This document shows positions 5,330-12,014 of a stretch of 25,988 bases of DNA, piece by piece. The stretch spans positions 1 to 25,988 of the IMG/VR virus record IMGVR_UViG_3300030107_002788; one strand, written 5' to 3'. Source of the DNA: a virus. The first letter of the stretch is position 1, and the number at the start of each line of letters is the position of its first letter. The translations under genes and the position numbers were made by a program. The notes beneath the pieces are model-generated. The model was given only the letters and a program-made list of their open reading frames with translations, ran no database searches and was not told the origin of the DNA.

Positions 5330-7057
5330 TTACTTCTTTTTCTTTTTTAATTTTATAGAACCACCCTTGGAGTAGTTATTAATTTTACCTCCTTTAGAGT
5401 ATTTATTTACCCTCATTCCTTTTTTACCACTTTGAGTTTGTGGACCTTTAATTCCTTTAACAAAGGCACGCTCTTCTTCACTAAGCTGACTTTGAGGTTT
5501 TCCTTTAAGTGCTTCCATAGCCGCTTCCTCACTTTCATACTCATTTCCTCCTATAGTAAACGCCTCCGTTTCCTCAGCAACAGGTTCTTTTTGCTCTTCA
5601 ATAGTTTGTGTTCCTGTTACTACCTCTGTATCACCAGCATCACCAGCATCACCAGCATCACCAGCATCACCACCTGTATCACCACCAGTTCCTGTTCCCG
5701 TTCCTGTTCCTCCACCATCACCTTCTTCATCACCTATAAATGTGTACATCGCATCCCACTCTTCTTGAGTTAATTTTTTAGGTTTTTTATCACCAGGTTT
5801 ATCACCAGGTTCCCCACCACCTTTGTTTAACTCCGCCAATTCATCATCAGACCATTCTCCCATAACTCCTTCCAAATCATCTTCTTGCTCTATAAAAGAA
5901 GGAACATTCATTCTTTTTGACATATCAAGCTCTAGTTCTGTTTCTCCCCCAGTTGGACTAATAGGTCCTTTATGTTCAATTTTTTCTATAGAAGGTTGCT
6001 TACCTACATTTTTTAATTCTTCCTTATCCACGCCCTCTAAAGCTCTTTGTTGAAAGGCCATGTCATTTAAATACTTATTCATTAAATCCCTGGCGGCTGG
6101 AGATACCCCTCTCGAAGTACCATCCTGGCCCACATAAGAGTCCCCCATATTACCATCTGCATCCAGGTAAAACGTGTTTCTATGATCCAACATATACCCA
6201 AGGTCTTCATTTTGGAAAGCCTGTTGATACATCGAGTTCATACTGTTAACAGCATTTTGACTTGGTCTAAAGGTATATGGATTTTTTTCTGGGTCCTGAT
6301 TATGAGCTCTTCCTATCGTTCTACTTAAAGAACCCCCATTATCACCCAATGTAATCTTGTTATATCTATCATTTTTATTATCTGGATCTGGCAAAAGGTA
6401 ATCAAAGTTTCCAGAAGGATTATTGTACCACTCTTCAAGCATGTTTGCACTTTCAGTAGAAGTCATTTCAGTTCCAACGCCACCACCAAGTGTTCTATAT
6501 ATTTGATTATATGTGTGAACATTCATTCCACCTATTTTACTTTGCTCACGTGATCCTTCTTCAAATCCAGTTCCAGAAATATGTGGCATTTGGTGCATCC
6601 AATGTTCTTTTTGTGGGTTAAAGCTCATTTGATCACCCCAACCCCCTAAAGATTTCATGTATCTAGGGTCGTCTATATGATATTCACCCGTATTTTGCCA
6701 AGTAGTTTGAAAAACATCAAGTTGACCCGTTTCTTGATCATACCACAACCTATCTTCTTTAGGACCACCAGCTCCAGTAACATAGTGCGAACTAGCACCA
6801 ACACCACCCATACTAGGGTCATATAAATCAGACGGATCAAACTGAGAAACTGGATCTTGAGTCCAAGTCCCATCATCTGCTTGCTGTAAGTTTGTTGCTG
6901 AAGCAAAAGCATCATGAGCGGAACGTTCTGCTGCTATTTGAGTATCTTCATAATAACTACTGTCCGTGTCACTAGGAACTTGAGTAACGTCCTGTGCGTA
7001 GACCATTGGTCTCCCTCCTTTAGAGTATTTGTTTTGTGATTTCTTTTTTAATCTCAT
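5330..7057 (-). CDS. Large low-complexity protein with terminal KYSKGG motifs, 575 aa, putative virion-associated
   Basis: I start at ATG 7057 (MRLKKKSQNKYSKGG) rather than the in-frame ATG at 7102, because 7057 forms an ATGA overlap with the stop of the regulator gene, implying translational coupling. KYSKGGR lies near the N-terminus (Tyr about residue 11); KYSKGGK and NYSKGGS lie near the C-terminus (Tyr about 553 and 562), followed by a KLKKKKK tail. Between them is a Gln/Asn/Tyr-rich region (about 20-340) with short segments such as NPYTFRPSQNAVNSMNSMYQ, then an acidic linker with GTGTGTGTG and GDAGDAGDAGDAGD repeats. No enzymatic domain is recognised. Basic ends on an acidic body, together with the neighbouring protein, suggest a packaged or scaffold-type protein; this is inference. 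Confidence 0.82.
   Translation of the reverse strand: MRLKKKSQNKYSKGGRPMVYAQDVTQVPSDTDSSYYEDTQIAAERSAHDAFASATNLQQADDGTWTQDPVSQFDPSDLYDPSMGGVGASSHYVTGAGGPKEDRLWYDQETGQLDVFQTTWQNTGEYHIDDPRYMKSLGGWGDQMSFNPQKEHWMHQMPHISGTGFEEGSREQSKIGGMNVHTYNQIYRTLGGGVGTEMTSTESANMLEEWYNNPSGNFDYLLPDPDNKNDRYNKITLGDNGGSLSRTIGRAHNQDPEKNPYTFRPSQNAVNSMNSMYQQAFQNEDLGYMLDHRNTFYLDADGNMGDSYVGQDGTSRGVSPAARDLMNKYLNDMAFQQRALEGVDKEELKNVGKQPSIEKIEHKGPISPTGGETELELDMSKRMNVPSFIEQEDDLEGVMGEWSDDELAELNKGGGEPGDKPGDKKPKKLTQEEWDAMYTFIGDEEGDGGGTGTGTGTGGDTGGDAGDAGDAGDAGDTEVVTGTQTIEEQKEPVAEETEAFTIGGNEYESEEAAMEALKGKPQSQLSEEERAFVKGIKGPQTQSGKKGMRVNKYSKGGKINNYSKGGSIKLKKKKK
5631..5711. repeat. Short tandem repeats within the 575-aa gene
   Basis: Four perfect 9-bp units (TCACCAGCA on the plus strand, 5631-5666) encode Gly-Asp-Ala repeats. 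A 6-bp-type repeat around 5685-5711 (CCTGTT variants) encodes a Gly-Thr run. They are in frame and probably form a flexible linker that can change length by slippage. Confidence 0.85.
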
Positions 7058-7395
7058 TTTAATAAGTTTTTTATAAGTACCTCTTCTTGTAATGCGGTAC
7101 AAAATTTTGTCACAACAATCTTACCTCTTTGTGATATAACATATCTCCTCGCCCTGTTGTGTGATCTTTCTAAATATATACTAATATAACCATTTTTTAC
7201 TAGATCTGGTAAGTTTCTGGTTATAAAGGTTAAAGAGCATTGATAGTCTTTTTTTATAGTAGTACCAGTAAAGTACCTTAAATCATAAATAAAAAACAAG
7301 AACTCAAGATCAGAAACTTTTAACTTATAATGATCTCTAAAAGAAAACAGTATTTTTCTGTAATTCTTTAGACAGCTCTTTAGGTCTATTTGCAT
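7054..7395 (-). CDS. MarR-like winged-helix transcription regulator, 113 aa
   Basis: ATG 7395, TGA 7056-7054. The layout fits a MarR/PadR-like winged helix: N-terminal helices (SCLKNYRKILFSFRDHY), a conserved hydrophobic helix (SDLEFLFFIYDL, about 28-39), a turn and recognition helix (SLTFITRNLPDLVKNGYI, about 54-71), then a basic beta wing (YLERSHNRARRYVISQRGKIV, about 74-94). Small proteins of this type are frequent in Bacteroidota phages, where their targets are mostly unknown. It is the first gene of the leftward operon, with its own promoter at 7416-7447 overlapping the rightward late promoter at 7432-7463, so it is well placed to control both. Its stop overlaps the start of the next gene by 4 bases. 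Confidence 0.8.
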   Translation of the reverse strand: MQIDLKSCLKNYRKILFSFRDHYKLKVSDLEFLFFIYDLRYFTGTTIKKDYQCSLTFITRNLPDLVKNGYISIYLERSHNRARRYVISQRGKIVVTKFCTALQEEVLIKNLLK

Positions 7396-7415
7396 TGAAT
7401 TAAATTATAGTACAG

Positions 7416-7447
7416 CAAATATAAACAAATATTTCTTATATTGGAAA
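7416..7447 (-). promoter_or_regulatory. Leftward promoter of the regulator operon
   Basis: Minus-strand TTTC (7447-7444), a 20-base spacer and TATATTTG (7423-7416). The -7 box is exact and the -33 box has one mismatch to TTTG. It overlaps the rightward promoter over 7432-7447 and leaves 20 bases to the ATG at 7395. Confidence 0.7.
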
Positions 7448-7463
7448 TAATTACCTATATTTG
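7432..7463 (+). promoter_or_regulatory. Rightward promoter of the virion module
   Basis: TTTC (7432-7435), a 20-base spacer and TATATTTG (7456-7463), mirroring the opposing promoter. The ATG at 7492 follows 28 bases after the box, with an A-rich leader ending AATAATAATATG. Confidence 0.7.
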
Positions 7464-7491
7464 TGAATCATTAAATTTAAAAAATAATAAT

Positions 7492-7854
7492 ATGGCATTA
7501 TCAGGAACAAAAGCAACGGAAGCTGCTTTCGGTCAATACGGATCAAGTTACTTAAATGGTGATGGAGATTTAATCAATTTAGAGTCTTCTACAAAAGTAT
7601 TTATTTGTGCAATCACAATGTGCGAAGATACTACTTTTCAAAAACTAGAAAACTTAGGAGGAGATATAAGATCAATAAGTACGGTTACAGCAGAAAATGA
7701 TCATGATCACGCAACAGGTGGTTTTGGAGCGTCAGCAAATTCTACAGACGTAACCACTTCTCACACCTTTAAAACAGGAGTTACTATATATGGAAAATGG
7801 GATCATGTTGAATTAAATAGTGGTGGTTGCATATGTTACTACGCTCCATTATAA
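7492..7854 (+). CDS. Putative structural protein, 120 aa
   Basis: I choose ATG 7492 (MALSGTKATEAAFGQYG). The frame upstream (to a TTG at 7441) would include the promoter. The protein is Gly/Ser/Thr-rich and beta-rich, with AKVFICAITMCEDTTF-like sequence in the middle and a GVTIYGKWDHVELNSGGCICYY end. From memory, small proteins of this type, with an EDTTF motif and a terminal GVTIYG strand, are common beside structural genes of environmental phages, but no function is established that I know. It is the first gene of the rightward module and lies 9 bases before a lectin-like gene, suggesting a tail-fibre-associated or decoration role. Confidence 0.75.
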   Translation: MALSGTKATEAAFGQYGSSYLNGDGDLINLESSTKVFICAITMCEDTTFQKLENLGGDIRSISTVTAENDHDHATGGFGASANSTDVTTSHTFKTGVTIYGKWDHVELNSGGCICYYAPL

Positions 7855-7863
7855 TATATAAGT

Positions 7864-8733
7864 ATGTTAGGTTTAGGAAACAGTATAACTTCTAATTCTG
7901 GAGCAGCTCCATTCTCTCCAGGTGACCTTGCTAAGCTGGTTACGTGGTATGACTTTACAGACTTAAGCACTATGTATACAGATGCTGGATCTACTAACGT
8001 TACTTCTAATTTAGACAAGATATATAGAATAGAAAACAAGGCCTATCCCCTTGTAGGAAGCACCGCAATAGGTGTGTTTACACAAATGCAAACAGAGGCT
8101 GATAGGCCAACATATAATGCATCTGCTAATGGAGCATCTTTTACAGCTAATCAACATCTTCTATCAAACAAAGCGTTGGGTAATGTTGATACTAACAAAC
8201 TCTCTGATACAACTTTAAATGGTGGGGCCATGAATGTGTTTATTGTGGCAGATTGTGCCTCTACATCCGTTTCGGCTGACGGAACTTTATTTCACTTATC
8301 AGGGGATGATGCTAATGATAGAATGACTATATATATAGACGATAACAGCACTACTGATAGATGGCAGTGGCATAGCCAAAACAACAGCCTTAGAGATAAT
8401 ATATACCTGAATAGCGGCCAAAACATTACAACTAATAAAGAATTATGGACAGCGTCAATAAAGGCGGCTGCCCCAAATCTTTATAGGAATGGGGATAGTT
8501 CTGACGGTGGCACTACTGTTACTGGGGACGAATCTACTTTAGACACTAATTTAAATGTTGATCTTTCAGCTAATGATACTGATGTGCATTTTCATATTGG
8601 AGCAAAAGGCCCTACAGCGGGTTTATATTTTGGGGGAGTAATATGTGAAATCATTATTTATGACCAGGCCCACGCAGACGCAGATCGTAAGAAAGTAGAG
8701 GATTATTTAATAAGTAAGCACGGTATATCATAA
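7864..8733 (+). CDS. LamG/concanavalin-like lectin-domain protein, 289 aa, putative receptor-binding or decoration protein
   Basis: ATG 7864. After a short N-terminal segment, the protein has hallmarks of a LamG-type beta-sandwich: LVTWYDFTDLSTMYTDAGS (about 25-43), an RPTYNAS..GASF segment, NVFIVADCAS, a central WTASIKAAAPNLYRNG strand, and the typical ending FGGVICEIIIYDQAHADADRKKVEDYL followed by an ISKHGI-type tail. In such domains the WxDxxDxxTxxxD start and the final helix after ExIxYDxxL are diagnostic. These domains bind carbohydrates and are common on phage tail fibres and capsid surfaces. No catalytic residues or signal peptide are seen. It sits between a small structural protein and a fibre-like protein, supporting a role in host-surface binding. 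Confidence 0.78.
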   Translation: MLGLGNSITSNSGAAPFSPGDLAKLVTWYDFTDLSTMYTDAGSTNVTSNLDKIYRIENKAYPLVGSTAIGVFTQMQTEADRPTYNASANGASFTANQHLLSNKALGNVDTNKLSDTTLNGGAMNVFIVADCASTSVSADGTLFHLSGDDANDRMTIYIDDNSTTDRWQWHSQNNSLRDNIYLNSGQNITTNKELWTASIKAAAPNLYRNGDSSDGGTTVTGDESTLDTNLNVDLSANDTDVHFHIGAKGPTAGLYFGGVICEIIIYDQAHADADRKKVEDYLISKHGIS

Positions 8734-8745
8734 AAACAAAATAAT

Positions 8746-10134
8746 ATGAGCTCATTAACAGGAACAAAAATAAAAGATAGCTATAAAAGTTTAATAAAAA
8801 CAGAGGCTACAACAGGATTTAATTCTTCTACACCAACGAGAATAGAGGATGGTGATGGAACAAAAAGTGCTATTCATTTAGGAAAAAGCTCGATACACAT
8901 ATCAGGAAGTGCAGCTATTAATGTTTTAGAAACCTCTACTCCCTCAGCAAACCTACATATTATAGGAACCTCTACTAAATCTATGTTAGTAGAAAACTCA
9001 GATGGATATGATAAGTTCTATATAGGAGATGTAAACAGTGCTTATAATGTAAAGCTTGGAGATATAGATGTTATTTCCCCAGGCAATAACACTTATATGG
9101 CTATAGAGGATAATAATAATAAGATATATACAAATAGTACATATTTTGGTGTTAATAATACGGTTCCTACATCAACACTACATGTTGGTAACTTTTCTGG
9201 AACAGCAAACTTTTCTTTAGGATCTGATACCAGTGCCTTTAAAGTGGGTAAGAGTGGTAACACAGGTTTATTTAAAGTTGATACGCAAAATGAAAAAGTT
9301 GTGGTTAATGGATCTTTAGAGATGACAGGAACTGGATCTTTTAGTAAAAGTACACAAAGAATAGAATTAGAAGAATATTTTAAAAGATTACCACAAATTA
9401 ATGGAACTTTAGTTATAGACCCTGATGCAGATAACGCTACAGCTCTAGCTAGCTATGTGTCAGCAAATAAAGATTTTGAATTAGACGGAACTGATGTTGC
9501 TAGTGCGACTGTTAGGTTTGATAATAGTGCAGAGGGTTATGGGGGAATACTTATAACAACCCACAATACAGCTAATGATCAAATAATTGTACAACCTCAC
9601 ACAGATGCCAATCAAACTATGTGGGACTCTGATCATTTTTTAACACAAAAACAAGTTACATGGGAGTGTGCTATTCAAACGGGATCTTCTATAGCAGATG
9701 CTTCTTTTTGGGCTGGTATAAAGAAAACTAATGACGCTGCTTATGCAACAGATTCTGATCAGGCTTATTTTTTATATTCAGCAGATGATACTCAAGGGGC
9801 TTTAACAACAAACGCTAATTTACATTTTGTTTACTCTGTTGGAGGAACTGATTATATAACAGATTTAGGCTTAGCGGTTGCGGCAGATACTGTTTATAGA
9901 TTAAGAGTTGAAATAGATATAAATAGACAAGCATCTGTATTTGTTAATGACGTTCAATATGGGGCGGTTACCTCATCTACAGCGGGGGGTGCTACACAAA
10001 GCGTTGCTACTACAAAATCTTTAGCCATAACAAGTGGAATAGTTTTAAAGCCTTATATTGGTGTAGAAACTTTAGCTACGGCACAAAAATCAATTCGCAT
10101 ATTTTACGAAAGAATTAGTAGGGTTATTGCCTAG
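8746..10134 (+). CDS. Fibre-like structural protein, 462 aa
   Basis: ATG 8746 with leader AAAACAAAATAAT. The N-terminus (MSSLTGTKIKDSYKSLIKTE) resembles the short attachment segment found at the start of many phage fibre-like proteins. Residues about 40-200 are repetitive beta structure (AIHLGKSSIHISGSAAINV, STLHVGNFSGTANFSLG, FKVDTQNEKVVVNGSLEM), typical of fibre shafts. Residues about 215-462 form a probable globular beta-sandwich head (VTWECAIQTGSSIADASFWAG, YRLRVEIDINRQASVFVNDVQYG, IRIFYERISRVIA), again lectin-like. It is probably a tail fibre or head fibre that works with the preceding LamG protein. It is the last gene before a new promoter at 10135. Confidence 0.75.
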   Translation: MSSLTGTKIKDSYKSLIKTEATTGFNSSTPTRIEDGDGTKSAIHLGKSSIHISGSAAINVLETSTPSANLHIIGTSTKSMLVENSDGYDKFYIGDVNSAYNVKLGDIDVISPGNNTYMAIEDNNNKIYTNSTYFGVNNTVPTSTLHVGNFSGTANFSLGSDTSAFKVGKSGNTGLFKVDTQNEKVVVNGSLEMTGTGSFSKSTQRIELEEYFKRLPQINGTLVIDPDADNATALASYVSANKDFELDGTDVASATVRFDNSAEGYGGILITTHNTANDQIIVQPHTDANQTMWDSDHFLTQKQVTWECAIQTGSSIADASFWAGIKKTNDAAYATDSDQAYFLYSADDTQGALTTNANLHFVYSVGGTDYITDLGLAVAADTVYRLRVEIDINRQASVFVNDVQYGAVTSSTAGGATQSVATTKSLAITSGIVLKPYIGVETLATAQKSIRIFYERISRVIA

Positions 10135-10165
10135 TTGTATTAATAAAAAATTTTTACTATATTGG
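10135..10165 (+). promoter_or_regulatory. Promoter before the DUF1599 gene
   Basis: TTG (10135-10137), a 20-base spacer and TATATTGG (10158-10165), one mismatch from TAnnTTTG. The -33 box begins right after the stop codon of the fibre gene. The leader that follows contains the TTTAATTTAA word shared with two other genes. Confidence 0.6.
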
Positions 10166-10187
10166 TGGAAATTTAATTTAATACAAT

Positions 10188-10580
10188 ATGAAAACCGAAA
10201 AACTAATCGAGAAGGTCTGTGAAGACGTTAAAAATCTACTTATCAAAAAAAATAGAGACTACGGAGATTCCGCTCTAAATCCATCAAGTGTATTTTCAAA
10301 GGGAGATGTTTTTGAATCATTAGGATCAAGAATAGATGATAAACTTATGCGTATACAAAACGTAGGGGTTAACGATGAAACAGAAGATACTATATCTGAC
10401 TTAATAGGATATCTTATTCTTTATAAAGTTGCTTTAATAATAGAAAAAGACGAGGAGTATAACTCAGAAAAAGAAATTATTGAGAATGGTGGTTATGTGA
10501 CAATAAATGGTAGAACAATGGGTACGGTAGACGATTTAGACTTTTACTACTCAGAAAAAAAAGAAGAAAATGGAAATTGA
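10188..10580 (+). CDS. DUF1599 (nucleotide modification associated domain 1) protein, 130 aa
   Basis: ATG 10188. Residues 19-85 match the DUF1599 pattern: KKNRDYGDSALNP (K21, N22, D24, Y25, G26), VFSK, SRIDDKLMRI (R48, D50, D51, K52), then EDTISDLIGYLILYK (E66, D67, D71, Y75). The Asp/Glu pattern suggests metal and nucleotide binding, as in all-alpha nucleotide hydrolase-like folds. The family has been linked by published comparative genomics to phage nucleotide or DNA-base modification, but its reaction is not settled to my knowledge. The C-terminal 40 residues are acidic and specific to this protein. Its end overlaps the next gene by 11 bases. No partner base-modification enzyme is visible here. 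Confidence 0.82.
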   Translation: MKTEKLIEKVCEDVKNLLIKKNRDYGDSALNPSSVFSKGDVFESLGSRIDDKLMRIQNVGVNDETEDTISDLIGYLILYKVALIIEKDEEYNSEKEIIENGGYVTINGRTMGTVDDLDFYYSEKKEENGN

Positions 10581-10851
10581 ATCAATAAATCCTATAATAA
10601 GAAAAATAACAATAGGAGACTTAAAACAAGGATTAACTTATAAAGTTGGTCAAAAAATGTTAGGGGGAACTGTAGAAGTAACCGCTATAATACAAGATGA
10701 GGCAGCATGGTTTAAACACCAACAAGTTGTTTATGATGTATATATAAAAACAAACGGAGATGATTTCTCAAGACCTTGGAAAAGGTTCTTTGATCAACCA
10801 ACAGCTATAGAGTTTGATGTTGAAGAAAGGGAACACTACGAAGTGCAATAA
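10570..10851 (+). CDS. Unknown conserved-looking small protein, 93 aa
   Basis: ATG 10570, inside the end of the preceding gene (11-base overlap), TAA 10851. The protein is a small beta-rich domain: IRKITIGDLKQGLTYKVGQ, EVTAIIQDEAAWFKHQQVVYDVYIK, then PWKRFFDQPTAIEFDVEE. It has one domain, no signal and no membrane segment. From memory similar proteins occur in other environmental phages beside terminase and co-chaperonin-like genes, but I know no function. It is tightly packed, with 3 bases to the next ATG, so it is in the same operon as the DUF1599 and GroES-like genes. Confidence 0.8.
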   Translation: MEIESINPIIRKITIGDLKQGLTYKVGQKMLGGTVEVTAIIQDEAAWFKHQQVVYDVYIKTNGDDFSRPWKRFFDQPTAIEFDVEEREHYEVQ

Positions 10852-10854
10852 TAT

Positions 10855-11436
10855 ATGAGGCCAATAAAAGATTATTTTTTTGTTAAGGTAGAAAAGAAAA
10901 CCGAAGATACTACAAGTATTGGGGATACAGAGTTAGTGATAGACACCAGTTTTGACCCACTGTTTTTAGCTAGGCAACATGGCGTTGTGGTAGAAACTCC
11001 AGGTGCACTTCCTAATGGAATAAATTTTGATATAAAAAAAGGGGACATAGTTTATTGTCATCACTTTTTAACACAAGAAGAGAATGAGGTTAAGTTTTAT
11101 GAACAAGAACTTGTGTATAAAATCCACTGGAATGACATTTACTGTAGGCTTAGAAATGGTAAATTAAAAATGTTGTACCACTGGAATCTTGTAGAACAAA
11201 AAATGGAAGACGAAAAAGACTTTACAACTGAATCAGGCATAGTAATAAAGCCTCACATGGAAGAAATAGAGCTTCGTGGATATATAAGACATATGAATAA
11301 AGGAATGAAAGAATTGGGAGTAAAAGAGGGTGATGAGGTGGTTTTTTCGGAAAATTCAGAGTATAGTATGAATATTATGGGCGAAAAGTTGATGAGGATG
11401 AGAAATTTTGATATATTAGCTAAAATAGAAAAATAG
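10855..11436 (+). CDS. Two-domain GroES-like co-chaperonin, 193 aa
   Basis: ATG 10855. The start MRPIKDYFFVKVEKK is typical of a GroES first strand. Domain 1 (about 1-108) continues HGVVVETPG..., IKKGDIVYCHHF and LVYKIHWNDIYC. Domain 2 (about 109-193) repeats the plan: WNLVEQ, SGIVIKPHMEE, RGYIRHMNKGMKELGVKEGDEVVFS, then EKLMRMRNFDILAKIE, which matches the C-terminal strand of GroES (DILA). Length is about twice that of GroES (near 97), so it looks like a tandem Cpn10, similar in plan to chloroplast Cpn20. Phage co-chaperonins such as T4 gp31 cooperate with host GroEL to fold the capsid protein; that role would fit the nearby capsid genes. The mobile loop in domain 1 is probably TTSIGDTELVIDTSFDPLF; none is obvious in domain 2. 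Confidence 0.8.
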   Translation: MRPIKDYFFVKVEKKTEDTTSIGDTELVIDTSFDPLFLARQHGVVVETPGALPNGINFDIKKGDIVYCHHFLTQEENEVKFYEQELVYKIHWNDIYCRLRNGKLKMLYHWNLVEQKMEDEKDFTTESGIVIKPHMEEIELRGYIRHMNKGMKELGVKEGDEVVFSENSEYSMNIMGEKLMRMRNFDILAKIEK

Positions 11437-11437
11437 T

Positions 11438-11728
11438 ATGGAAGATCACGAAATCTTAGACGTATGTATGGAAAATTCATATGACCTTATTATGGGTAAG
11501 AAATCGTTAGATGAAATACTAGATTCAAGTGAAGTTCCTTATATCTTATGGAACGTGGTTAGCGAAAAAGATCTTAGAAGCTCAATATTCAACGACATCC
11601 TAGACCTTATGATAAAATATTATGAAGACTTAGAAATGTATGAACGATGTTCAGAATTATTAAAATTTAAGAAAAATGAGAAGCTTAGACGTAAAAAGAA
11701 GATTAGAAGAGCTAATAGAATCGGGTAA
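11438..11728 (+). CDS. Unknown small protein, 96 aa
   Basis: ATG 11438, one base after the TAG of the GroES-like gene; stop at 11728. The N-terminal 70 residues are acidic and helical (EILDVCMENSYDLIMG, SLDEILDSSEVPYILW, SIFNDILDLMIKYYEDLEMYERCSELL). The C-terminal 20 residues are very basic (KFKKNEKLRRKKKIRRANRIG). Such an acidic helix with a basic tail may bind nucleic acid or a partner protein, but no family is recognised. Its last 53 bases overlap the next gene in another frame, and the basic tail is encoded in this overlap, so its composition may be constrained by both frames. Confidence 0.75.
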   Translation: MEDHEILDVCMENSYDLIMGKKSLDEILDSSEVPYILWNVVSEKDLRSSIFNDILDLMIKYYEDLEMYERCSELLKFKKNEKLRRKKKIRRANRIG

Positions 11729-11966
11729 ACAAGCATTTGATCTTTTGCTTGAAGAAGTTAAAAAACCTATAGACCCAGAATTACAAGACGATAAGGCTAG
11801 AAACGCCATGAAAGCAAAGAAAGAGTGCTTTATGGACGCACAGGAAATTTTAATATCTATTAATAAGATAGAAAAACAAATAGAAGGAGAGGATACTGAT
11901 CAAGACATAGATAAAGACGAAAATTCATTTCAAGCTGGCTTCTCAGAAAAATACGCTAAAAAATAG
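11676..11966 (+). CDS. Small helical protein upstream of the terminase, 96 aa
   Basis: ATG 11676 (GAAAAATGAGAAG context), stop 11966. The protein is nearly all helix: LDVKRRLEELIESGKQAFDLLLEEV, then DPELQDDKARNAMKAKKECFMDAQEILISINKIEKQIEG, ending in an acidic tail. I infer a possible small-terminase or DNA-packaging accessory role from the position directly before the large terminase, but no helix-turn-helix signature is clear and I do not recognise a small-terminase family. It overlaps the previous gene by 53 bases, and 48 bases separate it from the large terminase, a gap containing a promoter-like -7 box. Confidence 0.75.
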   Translation: MRSLDVKRRLEELIESGKQAFDLLLEEVKKPIDPELQDDKARNAMKAKKECFMDAQEILISINKIEKQIEGEDTDQDIDKDENSFQAGFSEKYAKK

Positions 11967-11985
11967 AGAGTACAATTTATTTTAC

Positions 11986-11993
11986 TATATTTG
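11986..11993 (+). promoter_or_regulatory. Promoter -7 box before the large terminase
   Basis: An exact TATATTTG box in the context ACTATATTTGC lies 21 bases before the ATG at 12015. No TTTG or TTG sits 19-21 bases upstream, so only the -7 element is supported. Confidence 0.5.
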
Positions 11994-12014
11994 CATAATT
12001 GGTAAAAATTTCTT

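Noticed and set aside
5631-5666. Regular short repeats resembling a CRISPR array
   Set aside because: The units are 9 bp with no spacers and are in frame as Gly-Asp-Ala codons in a coding region.
7058-7102. Upstream ATG at 7102 for the 575-residue gene
   Set aside because: It would overlap the regulator gene by 49 bases; ATG 7057 gives the common ATGA overlap and a lysine-rich start just before the KYSKGG motif.
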